DNA of 64,000 nucleotides from Sarcophilus harrisii (GCF_902635505.1 NC_045427.1:253603922-253667921), one strand, 5' to 3'. Positions 20,445-32,605 are shown, counted from the stretch's first letter. Notes: a model not told the origin generated them from the letters alone. Made by a program: numbers and translations.

Positions 20445-20690
20445 GTCATAGCTAGAGTTTAAATAGAGCTTTGAGGTTTGTAAAGTATTTCCCAAATATT
20501 ATCTCATTTAATTCTTATAACAACCCTAAGTTGTAGGTGCTATTCTTACTCTCATTTTATAGATGAGGAAACTGAAGCAGACAGAAGTTACAAGTCTTTT
20601 CCAGAATTATATAGCTAGTATATGTCTGAGGTCCATATTTGAACTCTGTTCTTCCTAACATCTATCCACTGTTCTACTTACTTATGTACA
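20445..20690 (-). mobile_element. CORE-SINE
   Basis: AGCTTTGAGGTTTGTAAAGT, CAAATATTATCTCATTTAAT, ATTTTATAGATGAGGAAACT, ATATGTCTGAGGTCCATATT. It is nearly complete on the reverse strand. Confidence 0.85.
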
Positions 20691-22669
20691 CATTCAACTA
20701 TTAGAAAGCAATCTAAGATGTGATATATTTTTGTTGACTTTACAATTTATATTGTTTGGAAAATATCCAATTTCCTTCAAATTTAAAAACCTAGATTACA
20801 TTTAATAATACCCCATAATAATTGCTTTGCAGGTTTCTTGTGTAAGATTTTTTACTTTATTTGGTAAAACTATTTTTTTCTTATACTAAATTAACTACCT
20901 GGGAAAGGTATAGAGTGTATTCTCTATAGAAGTTGAAGACTTAAATAAACTTGCAGAGATTGGCTTTCTGGAGGCAGGAAATTCAGCTTTGTTAGTCTCT
21001 GGAGAGATACCTTTTTCCAGGTTACTCTTACATTTAGAATTTCTTTGCCACTTTTTTCCAGGCCAGTGCTTTTCACACAATAGGTGTTAAATCAATTATT
21101 TATTTGTTAATTTAGTATTTCCATTTTCTATTCTCTCTATTTTTGCTACCAAGGTATATTGTAAAGGGAAAATACTTAGTAAATATTGATGGACTGGAAT
21201 TCAAATACTACACATCATACACTTTCTAGCTATGTGCTCCTAACAAATGGATCTACTGATATGTCTTTTCATTGGATTATTTTTATCTTTTGGGTCATCC
21301 ATTCATCATTATTCTGAGGAATGGTGTGAGTCTATAATGGTAGGTTTGTAATAAATCAATCACTGAAATTAGAGGAATTCCTTGTGTTTCTGATTTTTTT
21401 AGAGACAAGAAGTGGGGGGAAGCAAATCAAACAACTTCTCTTTGAGCCATAATCCTTTTGTTCAGAAATTCAGGAACAGTTTATAGAAAGAAACTTGTCA
21501 AAAAAGAATGGAAGAAAGAATTTTCCATGCTTTAGTCTCTTCCATTAAAATAAGGCAATTGGACAGATGATCTCCAAGATTCTGCCATCTACCTCTACTA
21601 TTCTAGATCCTTGTATCTTTGGTGACTTCTATTTGATTTGCCTGGGAAAGGTCAATTATCACTGTCTATGATGTCTGTCTCTGCCTTCTATTTTTCTCTT
21701 CCCACTTAATCCCAAAGGACACTGTCGTTCAAATAGTTCACAGTACAAACCTCCAGCAGATATGAAGAGGCATATTATCCACTTATTCCCCCACAGAGCA
21801 CCAGCCAATTCTCTGGAGTCTCCTCTGGTGTTAGGTATTAACCAGGTTGAGTTTACGGTCAGTGGAAATCTATTTCCTGTGGAAATAATTTCCAGGTATT
21901 TTATTGAAACTGTGTGACAAAGATTATCAAAAGCCCTCATTAACAGCAAAAGGAAAGGATTAAAGCTGCCAAAAAAAAAAAATCAAATACTTTCCCATCT
22001 GAAGGAATCTTTCACACTATAGGTAAGCAGCAACATCAAAAAAGGAATTAAATCCCAATTCTCTCTATACAGTAGCCAGCAAAGTTGCCATCACTACTTG
22101 ATGCAGACTGATTAATCTAGTCTCCTTTTCCCCAAGGAGGAAGAAGATAACGAGGGTGACTAATGATCACTGTGAGTACAAATGTTGACTCAACCCTCAG
22201 TTATCTGGCTTTTTCTGATCTATTCAAGATTGGTACATTTGTAAAAAGCTCTTTCTTTGTTTTAATAGCTGGGTAGACCTTAACTGCCATGGGCCATCTA
22301 GCGCTGACTCTGAGAACACTTAGATGTTACATGTGTTACTTCATTTCCCTGAGTTAAAGATGGCAACTCAGGATAGAAGTGGAGCAGAAAACATTGTCTT
22401 GTGCCATTTTTGTATGAGAATATAACTAGTTTTATACTATCAACATACACGCCTTAGATTTGCTGAATGTCTCTGTTCTTGAAATGCTAAACTCAACCAG
22501 TGTATTTCCTATATTAGAGGCAGTAAAAGGTGAAATATTACTAAGTTTTTTTCCCCACTTCACATCTTCTTTTATGCTATGAATCCTGGTTACTTAGATT
22601 TGGCAAAACTTGATACAAGTATATAGAAATCCCCACTTCTTCATTCTACTTTCCACAGGTGTCTTTTCT
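20691..22669. other. Long stretch without recognised features
   Basis: About 2 kb with no repeat family that I can name. Reverse-strand frames near 20,895 (61 codons) and 21,659 (96 codons) have no splice or homology support that I can see. Confidence 0.4.
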
Positions 22670-23300
22670 GAAGGCAGTAATATCAATCACCTGAGTACCT
22701 ACAGTGTGCTGAAACATAGTGGTAGAGGCTGGGAATTCAAAGGCAAAAATGAAACAATCCATTCTCTCAAAAAACTTTTGCTATATTGTGAAAGATAAAG
22801 TATATGTATGTATACACATTATGCATACACACACACACACACACACACACCCCTCAAACACACATACTTAAAATAGATATATTATCTGTAGGATATATGT
22901 ATTTACATGAATAAACACTTTTATTTGTATGTATGTAGTATATGTGTGTGTGTGTATATGCACTCATACACAATAAATAAATGAAAGATAATGGAGAGGA
23001 GAAAATGGCTCCTTCTGAAGGGAGGGAGGGATTAGGAAATAAAATGTTGCTTGAGTTGGGAATTGAGAAAAACAAGGAATTCTAAGAGTTGGTGAGATGG
23101 AGGGAGTTTGTTCCAGGCATGAGAGATGGTCAGCACAAAAGTACAAATAGGAGATAGAAGGTCATATGAGAAAAAGCAAGAAGGCCAGTATGACTGGACC
23201 ACAGCATATGGAAAAAAGAGCAATATATAATAAAGGTTGGATGATAGGTTGTCAGTTGGGGGGCCAGGTTTTCAAGTACTTTAAAAATCAAATGGAGGAG
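22670..23300 (+). repeat. Unassigned dispersed repeat, interrupted by microsatellite
   Basis: The left part has CTACAGTGTGCTGAAACATA and AACAATCCATTCTCTCAAAA. After a CA/AT-rich patch the family resumes with TTTGTTCCAGGCATGAGAGA, AAGAAGGCCAGTATGACTGG, GGGGCCAGGTTTTCAAGTAC. The order agrees with the copy at 38,750-39,240. Confidence 0.6.
22800..22975. repeat. CA/TG and AT microsatellite cluster
   Basis: (CA)n at 22,828-22,850 and a (TG)n run near 22,942, with ATGTAT words between them. Confidence 0.85.
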
Positions 23301-24119
23301 TGAATCAACTGAAGATAGACTTGATTTATCTTGCTTATTACATTTCAGTAGATCCATCATCTCATGGATGTGGGTATTTCTCCAACCAGTACAAATTGAA
23401 ACTCAGCCACATCTTCTTATCCTGTATGGTTTGGGTTCTTGTCTTTCCATGGATCTTCCATAGTGACTCAACTCAATATATTATATACCTCTCTCTCATT
23501 CTTTTTAATATTTGGGGAATTCTAGGTCAAAACCTTGCCTGGAAATAAGAGAGATAGAGAAATAGATAAATAGACATATCTTTTGATGAGTGTATCTATC
23601 TATATACATATAATATTATATGGTATATATAGAGAGTCGTATCTATCATCTATCAATCAGTCATCTATATTATAAAAAGTCACATTTTGTGGGATTAGCT
23701 AAAATATATATAAAACACAAAATATATCTGCAGCAAAATGCTCCTTATATACAGGTGGAACATAATATTTTCACAAATTATTTAGGTCATTCTCCATTAC
23801 AGAAAAAGCCTTTGATAGAAGGCAATAATAATGATCCTCTCTATAGTAATATTTGGGGGTCTTATTGCTGGGTGCTGCTTTCCAGCATTTATATTTTTAT
23901 GAATAGATTCTTTTAAAATCAGAAGAATCATGTGAATTTTTGCTTAGTCTTGTGTTCAGGAAATAGCGTAAGTACTCTGGGGCCCACCTAATAAACAATC
24001 TGATGTCATTGTTCTTTTAGTGGAGAAACTGAAATTATGCTTTGGGCATATGTTCCTTTATTGTGAAAGATTTTATTGATTTTTGTGTGTTCAGGTCTTC
24101 TGACTATTAGTAAAAAAAA
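23301..24119. other. No recognised feature
   Basis: Only a TATC/ATAT-rich patch near 23,560-23,660 stands out. Confidence 0.4.
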
Positions 24120-24220
24120 AAAGCAAGCTATGGTGGGAAAATAGGCTAGCTTTGGAATCAGAGGGTTCAGGTTCAAATCTTTGCTCTATTGCTGAATCTC
24201 CATAAGTGACATAAGTGAAT
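24120..24220 (+). mobile_element. tRNA-SINE head fragment
   Basis: GCTTTGGAATCAGAGGGTTC followed by AGGTTCAAATCTTTGCTCTA is the tRNA-like head. The rest is missing. Confidence 0.55.
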
Positions 24221-25116
24221 ATAGAGTCCTATAGTTCTCCTAGATTCATCTACTTCAACTAATATGTCTGCTTGGTCCAGGAACTCATCATAGTTCAAGA
24301 ACAACCCTTAGTCCGAGAACTCTTCTGATTTGCTCTGACAGCTTGGTCTAGCAATATTTCTATTTTTCTATTCCTGCTATGAAATTGTGCTTCTGTAGCT
24401 ACCAGCATCATCCAAGTAGATATCCCTCATGGTTCAGCTACTTCTATTCACTGAAGTAAAACCACTTATACCTTAGGTTTTCCTCCAGGGAGCTGAAGTT
24501 TGTGCCACGTACAGTCTTCTTTTCTGGCTCTCTAGATCTAATTCTTTTCTATCTGGTTCTCCAATCTTCCTTTTATTTTATTTTCCTAAAAGTCACTATA
24601 AATCTTATCTAATCTCAATGGACCACCAAAACACGAAGAAAACCTTTCATTCCTCTCTAATTTAATCTTTATTTTACCTTCCACAAAGGCTGTTTTTAAA
24701 CTCTTATTTCTTCAAGCATCCTTATCCTATCTTTTCCTGACCTTTAAAGTTAAAGGATATCTCCATAGTGTGTGTGAAAGGATAAGACTGGCTAGATGTG
24801 GAAAATAGTCACCTGTCCCTTCTACCTTGATATAGTGACCTTAAAAGTATTGGTCACCTATGATACGAACTATATGATACATTTTGGAAAGATTTTTATT
24901 TAAGAAAGACTAAATAAAAATGCTCTGACTTTTAAAATGATTGATCTTAAGCTCTCTGGAAAGCTTGTCTATATAAAATTACTCATTTTTAGAGAATTCT
25001 GGTCAGATAAAATTTTATTATAGCTGAGTCCTGGTAGACAACAGGCTTTAATCAATATATGTTTTAGTCATTTCAATTTTTAAATAACCTACATATTTGC
25101 ATATAAGAGGAAGCAT
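24221..25116. other. No recognised feature
   Basis: About 0.9 kb of unassigned sequence upstream of the LTR. The part at 24,250-24,700 is slightly richer in C and could be an old repeat. Confidence 0.35.
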
Positions 25117-25122
25117 GGTATA

Positions 25123-25523
25123 TGTGAAGATCGTGTATTTTTAAATCAACAGGAGTCAGGAATTCAGGTTAGGGGAAAATCGTCAGTCTTTATTCTCAGT
25201 GAAGAAAGATCGGAGGTGGAAGAGAATCGGCGATAGCAGTGTGTGCAGCTGAGTCAAGAAGCTAGCTCGACCAGCAGCCACACAACCAGCAGCTCGGAGT
25301 CTCAAACCCAGGCCCAATCTCTCCCAGCTTCTCTTCCTCCCTCTCTTTCTGCCTCCACCCACCAAAATCGTCATTTCCTATACAACACATCAGGACTTGC
25401 ACGGAGAGTGGGCAGGGACCATTCTTTATCCAATCATGTATATTAATAGAGTATAGCCCAATTACTATTTAGCCTCACGTACTTGGGACCTCAGTGCATC
25501 AACTCAAACCTCAGCCCATTACA
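25123..25523 (-). mobile_element. Solo LTR of an endogenous retrovirus
   Basis: A 401-base segment read on the reverse strand begins TGTAATGGGCTGAGG and ends ATCTTCACA, giving the TG...CA ends of an LTR. It is flanked by a perfect 6-base duplication, GGTATA (25,117-25,122 and 25,524-25,529). A polyadenylation signal lies in the expected place (complement at 25,189-25,194), about 65 bases before the 3' end. G+C is well above the surroundings. A 6-base duplication is typical of class II (betaretrovirus-like, ERVK) elements. No internal viral sequence adjoins it, so it is a solo LTR, a fossil left by recombination between two LTRs. Clean ends suggest moderate youth, but a single LTR cannot be dated internally. 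Confidence 0.85.
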
Positions 25524-25539
25524 GGTATATATATTAGCT

Positions 25540-25780
25540 AAAAGACTGGATTTATAATTAGGTAGAACCAAACTCAAATCCAATCTCAGATACTTACTGG
25601 TTTTATGACCTTGCAAAAGTCACCTAACCTCAAAGTCTTAGTTTCCTCATCTGCAAAATGAGAGTAATAATAATAATAATAGCAATCCATAGTATTGTTG
25701 TAAGGATCAAATGAGATAAAGTATGTAAGGCACTTTGCAAATGTTAATACTCCATATAACTATGAGCTATCATTATTGAA
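25540..25780 (+). mobile_element. CORE-SINE
   Basis: ACCAAACTCAAATCCAATCT, GTTTCCTCATCTGCAAAATG, AAGGATCAAATGAGATAAAG, AAGGCACTTTGCAAATGTTA; nearly complete. Confidence 0.85.
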
Positions 25781-25890
25781 TGCTTTATACTTTACAAGGT
25801 AATTTATATGCCTTATATTATTCTATTACAGAGTTGTACCCTAAGTAAATGCATGAATTAGGTACTATCATTTATCTTATAGCAGCCATC
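25781..25890 (-). mobile_element. CORE-SINE fragment
   Basis: TATACTTTACAAGGTAATTT and AATTAGGTACTATCATTTAT resemble the 3' half of a CORE-SINE on the reverse strand. It directly follows a forward copy. Confidence 0.45.
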
Positions 25891-26147
25891 CTAAATGCAG
25901 AAATATTATCTAGGATGAAATTAATCATCTTGAATAGGATTTGCCTTGTTACCCTAATGCTTTAAAAATGTTGGGGGAAAAACAACAGCTTAATCATGCA
26001 TGTAAACACAGGCCCACTTTTCTAGGAAATTAGATAAGGTCTAAAAAACGTTAAGAAAGTGAGGACTTCAATAAAAATTTGTGTTAATATATAATGCTAA
26101 TGTACTTTAATCTATCACTTTGCATGGTGTATTGAAATAAGCTGATC

Positions 26148-26275
26148 AGTATTTATATGACCTTGAGCAAGTCACTTTCCCTTTTTGTGTCAGTTCCCTC
26201 AACTATAGAATGGAATGGGGTAGTTGAACTGAAGGATCTCTATAAAGTCTCCTCCTTATTATAATTCCAATGATT
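26148..26275 (+). mobile_element. SINE fragment (GGTAGTTGAACTGAAGGATCT type)
   Basis: ATATGACCTTGAGCAAGTCA, CAACTATAGAATGGAATGGG and a TTATAATTCCAATGATTTC end, as in the copy at 38,575. Confidence 0.6.
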
Positions 26276-26589
26276 TCTTCACTGTTACATCCTATAATGG
26301 AATCATTTTTTGGTCAGATGGGATTAATATAGTGACTTTTAAACTTTCTTTTCATTCCTAATCTCTCTATTTTAGCTCTCATTCTTCATATCTAATTTTC
26401 TTTCAATTTATTTTCCTTTCTTCACTTACATTTGACCTCATCCTTTTCATTAACACCTAATCATAGATTATGTGGCTTTCCCATAAATTACAAATATGGC
26501 AAACTTTTTCCCAATTTTTTTAAAGCTACATGGGGTTTGATTTATTCAGGTTTAAATGCATCTAGTTTAAAATATAAGATATTTTATTT
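26276..26589. other. No recognised feature
   Basis: AT-rich sequence only. Confidence 0.35.
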
Positions 26590-26734
26590 ATTTATCTTTA
26601 TTTAGTAGAACCTACTTTAGATAATGAACTCCTTGAGAGAAGCAATATGGTATAGAGTGTAGGTAATTAAATTAGAAAACAAGAAGCCATGGGATCAAGC
26701 CATAACTCTTGATATATACCAACTGTGACAATAG
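26590..26734 (+). mobile_element. L2 scrap followed by a tRNA-SINE head
   Basis: GATAATGAACTCCTTGAGAG is an L2-like phrase. GCAATATGGTATAGAGTGTA starts a SINE head that ends at about 26,734. Confidence 0.4.
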
Positions 26735-26985
26735 AGAGAAACACCTCAGTGTTGTAGTGGATAGAGTTCTGGATCTGAATTCAAAGTTAGCCTCAGATAC
26801 TTATTAGCTGTGTGAACTTGGATAGGTCACTCTCTTCTTGCCTTAGTTTTCTCAGCTATAAAATGAGGATAGCATCTATCTCCTAGATTTGTGAGGATCA
26901 AATGAAGTAATATTTATAGAGTGCCTCGTATGGTACCTGGTACATAGGAGGCACTTAATAAATTCTTGTTCCTTTCTCCCTACTC
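26735..26985 (+). mobile_element. CORE-SINE with L2-type tail
   Basis: GTAGTGGATAGAGTTCTGGA, TTAGCTGTGTGAACTTGGAT, AGCTATAAAATGAGGATAGC and an L2-like end, GGTACATAGGAGGCACTTAA. The shared tail is what lets such SINEs use L2 machinery. Confidence 0.85.
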
Positions 26986-27473
26986 TCATTCCTCTTCTTA
27001 TGACTTGCTTATTCAAATTGCTTATTTGGGTGATTATGGCCAAACATTTTATTATCAATTTCAGAGAAAGTGACAATCTATATTAATAGAGGAGAAAAGT
27101 CTCTTATTTAGAAGTTCTTTATAACAATGATATCAAACATCTCTTTCCTATTCTTAAACTCCCAGAAAATGCAGGGCATCTTCATTTTTCTTTATGTAAG
27201 ACTCATTAAAGTAACATACTATGATCATTTTTATAGAATTGAATACTATGTTTGTAAATTAATATAACTGCCCAATAAAACCATCTTTCTGCTTATCCCA
27301 TATATTGGATTTTATGCATGGTTTTGAGTAATACCTTGCTGACTTCTGCTGATAAATGAAGATTTCTTTAATCTTTTTTATACCCCATCTGTATCTTTTG
27401 ATCTTGACTAGCTCTTTGATTTGTAAATATATAAATAAAAACAAAAAGCATGCTTTAGTTAGGAGAGACATGA
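26986..27473. other. No recognised feature
   Basis: AT-rich sequence only. Confidence 0.35.
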
Positions 27474-27790
27474 TATTGTTATGGTTTGTCCTTTGTTCTC
27501 CAAGAGGACCATGACATCAGGGAGGTGATGCCATGGCATGAAAGTGATTTGGATTTAAGTGAGGCGGGGCTGGGCAGGGTGACCTGCCTCACTTTTTCCT
27601 CCAGAGCATCTGGGTCCAGTGGCCAGATGTAGATCAAGACAACTAGAGGTGCCCCTAGATGGAGGAGACCTTAACCTTTTTAAGCTAAGGTCTTCAACAG
27701 GTTTTAGTTCATCTGAGGCTGCAGTCATTCACTGATTAAGGATAGGGAGTAATTGAGGCAAAGAATCTCCTCTTTCAAGAGTTATGATGA
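27474..27790 (+). repeat. Short interspersed repeat, GAGGACCATGACATCAGGG family
   Basis: GTCCTTTGTTCTCCAAGAGG, CATGACATCAGGGAGGTGAT, GACCTGCCTCACTTTTTCCT, CATCTGGGTCCAGTGGCCAG and TTTTTAAGCTAAGGTCTTCA. A short copy lies at 38,134-38,246. I remember this family from marsupial DNA but cannot give its name. Confidence 0.7.
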
Positions 27791-27814
27791 TGCATGATAA
27801 TTTAATTTTCTATT

Positions 27815-28300
27815 TTTATATAGTACCATATTGCTTTATAATTAATGCCTTTTAATATAGCTTGAGCTTTGGGAAGTGATTTACCTTGTTTCCTTTCCCC
27901 CATTTTCCCATTTGTTTCTTGATCTTTTATTTCCCCACATGAATTTTGTTATTATTATGCCTAATTCTATAAAGTATCCTTTTATAATTTAAATGATCAG
28001 GCCCTTCATTGGTAGAAGAATTTGCCTATAGACCTTCTCTCCAGTAATTTAGATCTCACTTTTATTTTTGTAAAAAATGTTTTATAGTTGAATTGTTATA
28101 GAACTTCTATTTTCTCTAACTGATCATTAGATATTTAATGCATTTCTTAAAAATGGAATTTCTCTCTTTTTCAGTAATATATAGAAATATTGATTTTTGA
28201 TGGTTTCTTTTGTATGTTGCTACTTTATTGAAACTTTCTTTGATTGGTTTTCTAGGTAAACTGTCTTCTTAATTGCATTGAAATAACGGTCTATTTTGTT
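27815..28300 (-). mobile_element. L1 ORF2 fragment (C-terminal region)
   Basis: ATAGTACCATATTGCTTTAT, ATCAGGCCCTTCATTGGTAG-like and TTGTATGTTGCTACTTTATT follow the reverse-strand order of the last third of L1 ORF2 as I know it from mammals. The reading frame is decayed. Confidence 0.55.
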
Positions 28301-28394
28301 TTTGGTTTCTTCATTTCTTTCTCTTGACTTTTTTGTTATAGCTTAGATTTCTCATACTATATCTGCTAACCACAGAGGCATATCCTTGTTCTAT

Positions 28395-28600
28395 CTTTTT
28401 ATCATAGACTCATGTATTTGGAATTGGAAGATTTTTAGAGTAAAACTAATTATCTCCTTATTTGACATCTGAGGAAATTGAGGAGGGATAAGGTTAAACG
28501 ATTCACATTATCTCTTGTCAGAAGCAAATGGCAGAGACAGAGTTTTGAACCCAGATTTTTTGACTAAAAGTTCAATACTTTTTACAGGAATACTTGTGTG
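28395..28600 (-). mobile_element. MIR-like SINE
   Basis: TATTTGGAATTGGAAGATTT, TTATTTGACATCTGAGGAAA, GGCAGAGACAGAGTTTTGAA, CAATACTTTTTACAGGAATA. Confidence 0.6.
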
Positions 28601-29624
28601 AACTGAATCTTTACAGTTGTCATAATATTTTCAAATTAAATAAGTCATTTGGAAGGACTTGCATGTTGCACTGAACTAGAAGTTTTCTTCAAAGTGCATA
28701 TGCTTGGCAGTCCTTACCAAATTTTTCTTTCTCTTACTATTGAGTTAAAACTATTCTACAGGGTTCAGCCCACGAAATATCTATTGTACATGTCTGAAAA
28801 TATCATAAAGTAAAACAAACACTATTTTATTACTTACTGTTCCTGGTGGAGGAATTACAGTCTTAGAGTAATGTCAAAAGCAAAACTTTTTATTATTATT
28901 AGGGAAGTATTCTTGCTATGGTGAAAAGTGGTGTTATTGTCTTCCTAAAAGGTCTTAGACTATGATATATTTCCTGCTTCTAATCATCTCCTTTACTATC
29001 CTACCCAACCACTAGAGTAGCATACTTTGATCTTTCTGTTAATAGATTTATGATTTTATACATATAGACATTCCCTCTCTCAATATTAAACATCATGAAC
29101 TTCCCATGCCTTATCCTTATATATAAATCCTATCATAAATCTTCCAAAGAAAGTCTCCACAATGTAATGAGGACCTTTCTTTAGTTCTCTTAATGTTGTA
29201 ATGTTATTGTTTGTCACTTATCTCTCAGTCTTGCTATGTGAACAAATTCCTTTTTCAGTCATAGATCTATGATAATATTTTTATTTCTACTTTTTTGTAA
29301 TTTTTTGTTGGTAATGTCACCACCTATTAATTTCTATTATGTACTTCTTCATTCCCTTCTGATTAATGCATAGTTTCAATTCTTTAGAAAATCTATCATT
29401 CCATGACTTGTTGACATAGAATTTCAACAGAAACATCTTAGTTTTTCATGAAGTAAATGGAAAAACTGGTATTTAAATTCACTGTCTTGTGAAATTTGAA
29501 ATTAAGACACCAGTTTCTTTGGCCTCTTTAAATCAGTTCTTAATCATACCCACAACTTATGGTATAGTTTTTTGTCTGACCTTTGATTTCTAATTGTACT
29601 TGACTACATCTATAACTTTAGTTC
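28601..29624. other. No recognised feature
   Basis: About 1 kb of AT-rich DNA, no gene or family called. Confidence 0.4.
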
Positions 29625-29840
29625 CATCATTATGATTGAAGTTAGAAGAAATCTTAGTGATGATATGGACTAGCTCTCTTGTTTTTGCAAATGAGGAAAC
29701 TGATATTTAGAATGTAGTTTAAGTAATTTACACACAGTATCACAGGAAGTACTCCAGAGAGCCAAGATCATATACCTCCTATAACTGTCTTCTACTGACA
29801 CAAACACAGTATGCTTTCCATTAGATCATATTGGACTATT
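29625..29840 (-). mobile_element. MIR-like SINE
   Basis: GTTAGAAGAAATCTTAGTGA, GCAAATGAGGAAACTGATAT, GAGCCAAGATCATATACCTC. Strongly diverged. Confidence 0.5.
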
Positions 29841-30539
29841 GTGCTAATTTCTGACTTCCAGTTATTAACTATGTTTTCATTATGGCACCTTGGCTTACTT
29901 GATTTTGTTTTTTGGTAAAATTGTCCACCAACTTGGTTTTACTGGATAATCTAAGAGAGAGTAAAAAATCATTAAGAGTTTCAAATATATAGACTCAGAA
30001 GATTTCTGAGTTTAGGAACTTTTCCGGATGTCCAGTGAGCAGTAAGTGGTATTTGAAAATGGAGGAGTCAGGAATGCATTAAAAATATTTTAAAATAAGA
30101 ATGAACTGCTAGAAGCAGAGATTACAATGCCCCACAAATATAATAATCCTTGGGTATTAAATATCTACAATATAACAACTTTGGTTATTATGTAAATCAT
30201 TTTACACCATAAGTTTTCTCTCTTCTTCCAACTACCTTCAATCCCCATCCCAGAACCCATCTCTGATTTTATCTTGTAATTCAATAGAAATAAAAGTATT
30301 CACTTTAAATATCTTACATGAGTTTAAAATCAGAAAATGAGCATGTACAGATAATGGCTGTGACATTTATTAATCCTAACAAATTAGCAATTTCATTAAT
30401 CAGTTCAGATACCAATCAAATATCAACTATTTGTTAATGTTGACTACTGTGCAGCACTGCTCCATCAAGACAGATCATTCTTCTGTAAGATTCATGGTTT
30501 CCATTTAATAAGATGAAATTTAAGCAAAATCTTATAAAA
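29841..30539. other. No recognised feature
   Basis: AT-rich sequence only. Confidence 0.4.
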
Positions 30540-30790
30540 GCAAAATTATAAAAGCAAAAGCTCAGACTTGAAATTTAAAAAAAAATCAACCTTACACATA
30601 TAAGATGAGAAAGTAGCAAGATAGCAGTTTATCTGAAAAGTAGCTGGAGGGTAGTAAGATGAAAACTTTGTATGAGTCAATGTGCTATGGCAGCCAAAAG
30701 AAAAATCTAATAAAATCTCAGTCTGCATTAAAATTTTATTGGAAATAATGGGCCTGGAGAGAGTTTGAAAGTAAGAAATTTTATTTCTTA
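30540..30790 (+). mobile_element. CR1/L3 LINE fragment (3' region)
   Basis: AAAAATCAACCTTACACATA, GCAAGATAGCAGTTTATCTG, GTCAATGTGCTATGGCAGCC and CAGTCTGCATTAAAATTTTA match the 3'-region phrases at 2,420-2,600. Confidence 0.8.
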
Positions 30791-30794
30791 GTTC

Positions 30795-31018
30795 TTGGGA
30801 GACACAGGACAGTGAATAGAATGTGGGTCTGGAGTCCAGAAGACTTGAGTTTATGTTCTCAGACACTTAATAACAGGAAGATCCTAGCAAATTACTTGAC
30901 TTATCTCTTCTTCAGTTTCCTCATGTATAAAATGCAGTTGTTGTAAGAATGAAATGAGATATTTTCAAAGGTTTTTTGGTAAACTTTTATAAAATATAAT
31001 GTTGTTGTTATTATTATG
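30795..31018 (+). mobile_element. CORE-SINE
   Basis: GAATGTGGGTCTGGAGTCCA, CAGTTTCCTCATGTATAAAA, GTTGTAAGAATGAAATGAGA. Confidence 0.75.
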
Positions 31019-32039
31019 GCATAGAGGCAGGGGACTTTGAGGCAGAATGTTTCATACACTGTTAAACCTGATGTTACATAGTTTGTCTTTTAGTTATTCA
31101 TTTTAATTTAGTCCGAAGAAAAGTTCAGTTTCAGGGAGTAGTAGGCATATCCAAATATGAATGCAATGTAAAAATAAAAAACATTAATAAAAAAATTTAA
31201 AATAATGCAAATAATCTTACTGGTAATGTTTTCAACTTTTCTTTGCAATAAATAATGTTAGCTTTTGATTTTAGACAAATTTCTTGATTTTATATGAAAG
31301 AAAAGTAATTTTGATTCTTATGAATACTTTAAGTGGATGTCTTTTCAAAAATAAAAATATCAATTGCATTTTTTAGGTCTTCATTCTGTATACATTGTTA
31401 TAATTAGTTCCTTTTCTGTTTTACTCCCCCTCTCATTTGATATCAATATCATATTTGTCTGTAAGAAGGAGTTTGGCCAAATGCTTTCTTTATTTCTGAG
31501 AATAGTTCATGTGGTATGGTGACTATTTGTTCTTTAAATGTTGGATGGCCAAAAGGCTTTTCTCCCTCTTTGAGAGTTCCTCTATGGTTTTTTTCAATAT
31601 CTTTTTCTAAGATGGGCTGTTTGGATTCTTTATTTCTTGTGTTTTTGTTTTTGTTTTTGTTGTATAACAAGCACTTTACAGGTAATGAGGTTCTGATCAG
31701 CTACTTCCAGACTGACTGGTATAGTTGGTGATTGGCTCTATGATTGGTTGCACAAATTCTCCAAAAGGTCTATTAGCTCCAGCCACTTCCTTGTCTCATC
31801 TAATGACTACTTTGCTCCAGCATCCTTTGAAAGAAAGTATATGTAAAGGAAGAGGTTGTTAACAAAATATTCTCCCCATAAGCCTGGAGTATACTCTCTC
31901 AGGACTACATACAACATCAGTAGGTACACATATAGTGTAAACTAATATATTGATATTTAGAGCACATATATAATAAAAAAAAATCATGGTTCTGGTATTG
32001 AAGGAATTGATAAACCAGTGGTAGATAATTTTATTTTAA
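31019..32039. other. No recognised feature
   Basis: About 1 kb of AT-rich DNA with a short GTTTTT run near 31,640. Confidence 0.4.
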
Positions 32040-32512
32040 AAAGAGAGAAGATGAATTTAGAAAGAAGACATGTTCATGTTCAGAAGTTGGCTTAAGGACA
32101 GGTAGTATAAGCTGAATAAAAATTTGGACTGGATTTATAAGAAGGTGCGAATGAGCTGAAACTAAAGAAATGCACAAAAATGTTTTAAATTATTTGAGAG
32201 AAAGGAGAGGGATCAAAGAAGACATACAATCAATGCATGACATAACTGGATGGGATAGTTAGAGAATATTTAGAAAAAGAAGTGACAGTCATAAAGAGCC
32301 TAGATGACTTTGTCAAGAACATGTCAGACTAAACTAACCTCATTTCTTTCTTTTTAACAGATACTAGATTGGTAGATCAGGAAAAAAAAGTGTTGAAATA
32401 ATTTCCTTTGATTTGAACAAATCTCTCATGCTGTTCTTGTGCACAAGTTGGAAATAAGTGGTTTAGAAAATAGTATTGCTAAGTGGATTTGAAATTGGTT
32501 AATAATAAGAAA
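32040..32512 (+). mobile_element. CR1/L3 LINE fragment (reverse-transcriptase region)
   Basis: GTCAAGAACATGTCAGACTA, ACTAGATTGGTAGATCAGGA, TTGAACAAATCTCTCATGCT, TTGTGCACAAGTTGGAAATA and GTGGATTTGAAATTGGTTAA are the internal phrases that precede those at 2,030 in the same family. Confidence 0.75.
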
Positions 32513-32534
32513 AGTTAGAAAATATATATAGCAT

Positions 32535-32605
32535 TTTATAAATATCTTGCAAAGCTCTTTACAAATTTTATCCTTTTATCCCTATAACAACTCTAAGAAT
32601 CAAGT
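32535..32605 (-). mobile_element. CORE-SINE fragment
   Basis: TTGCAAAGCTCTTTACAAAT and CCTATAACAACTCTAAGAAT; a short remnant. Confidence 0.5.

Noticed and set aside
21659-21949. Reverse-strand frame of 96 codons
   Set aside because: No family recognised, no supporting splice signals and length within chance for this much sequence.
30546-30866. Reverse-strand frame of 106 codons
   Set aside because: It is antisense to a CR1/L3 fragment and a CORE-SINE; chance frame.
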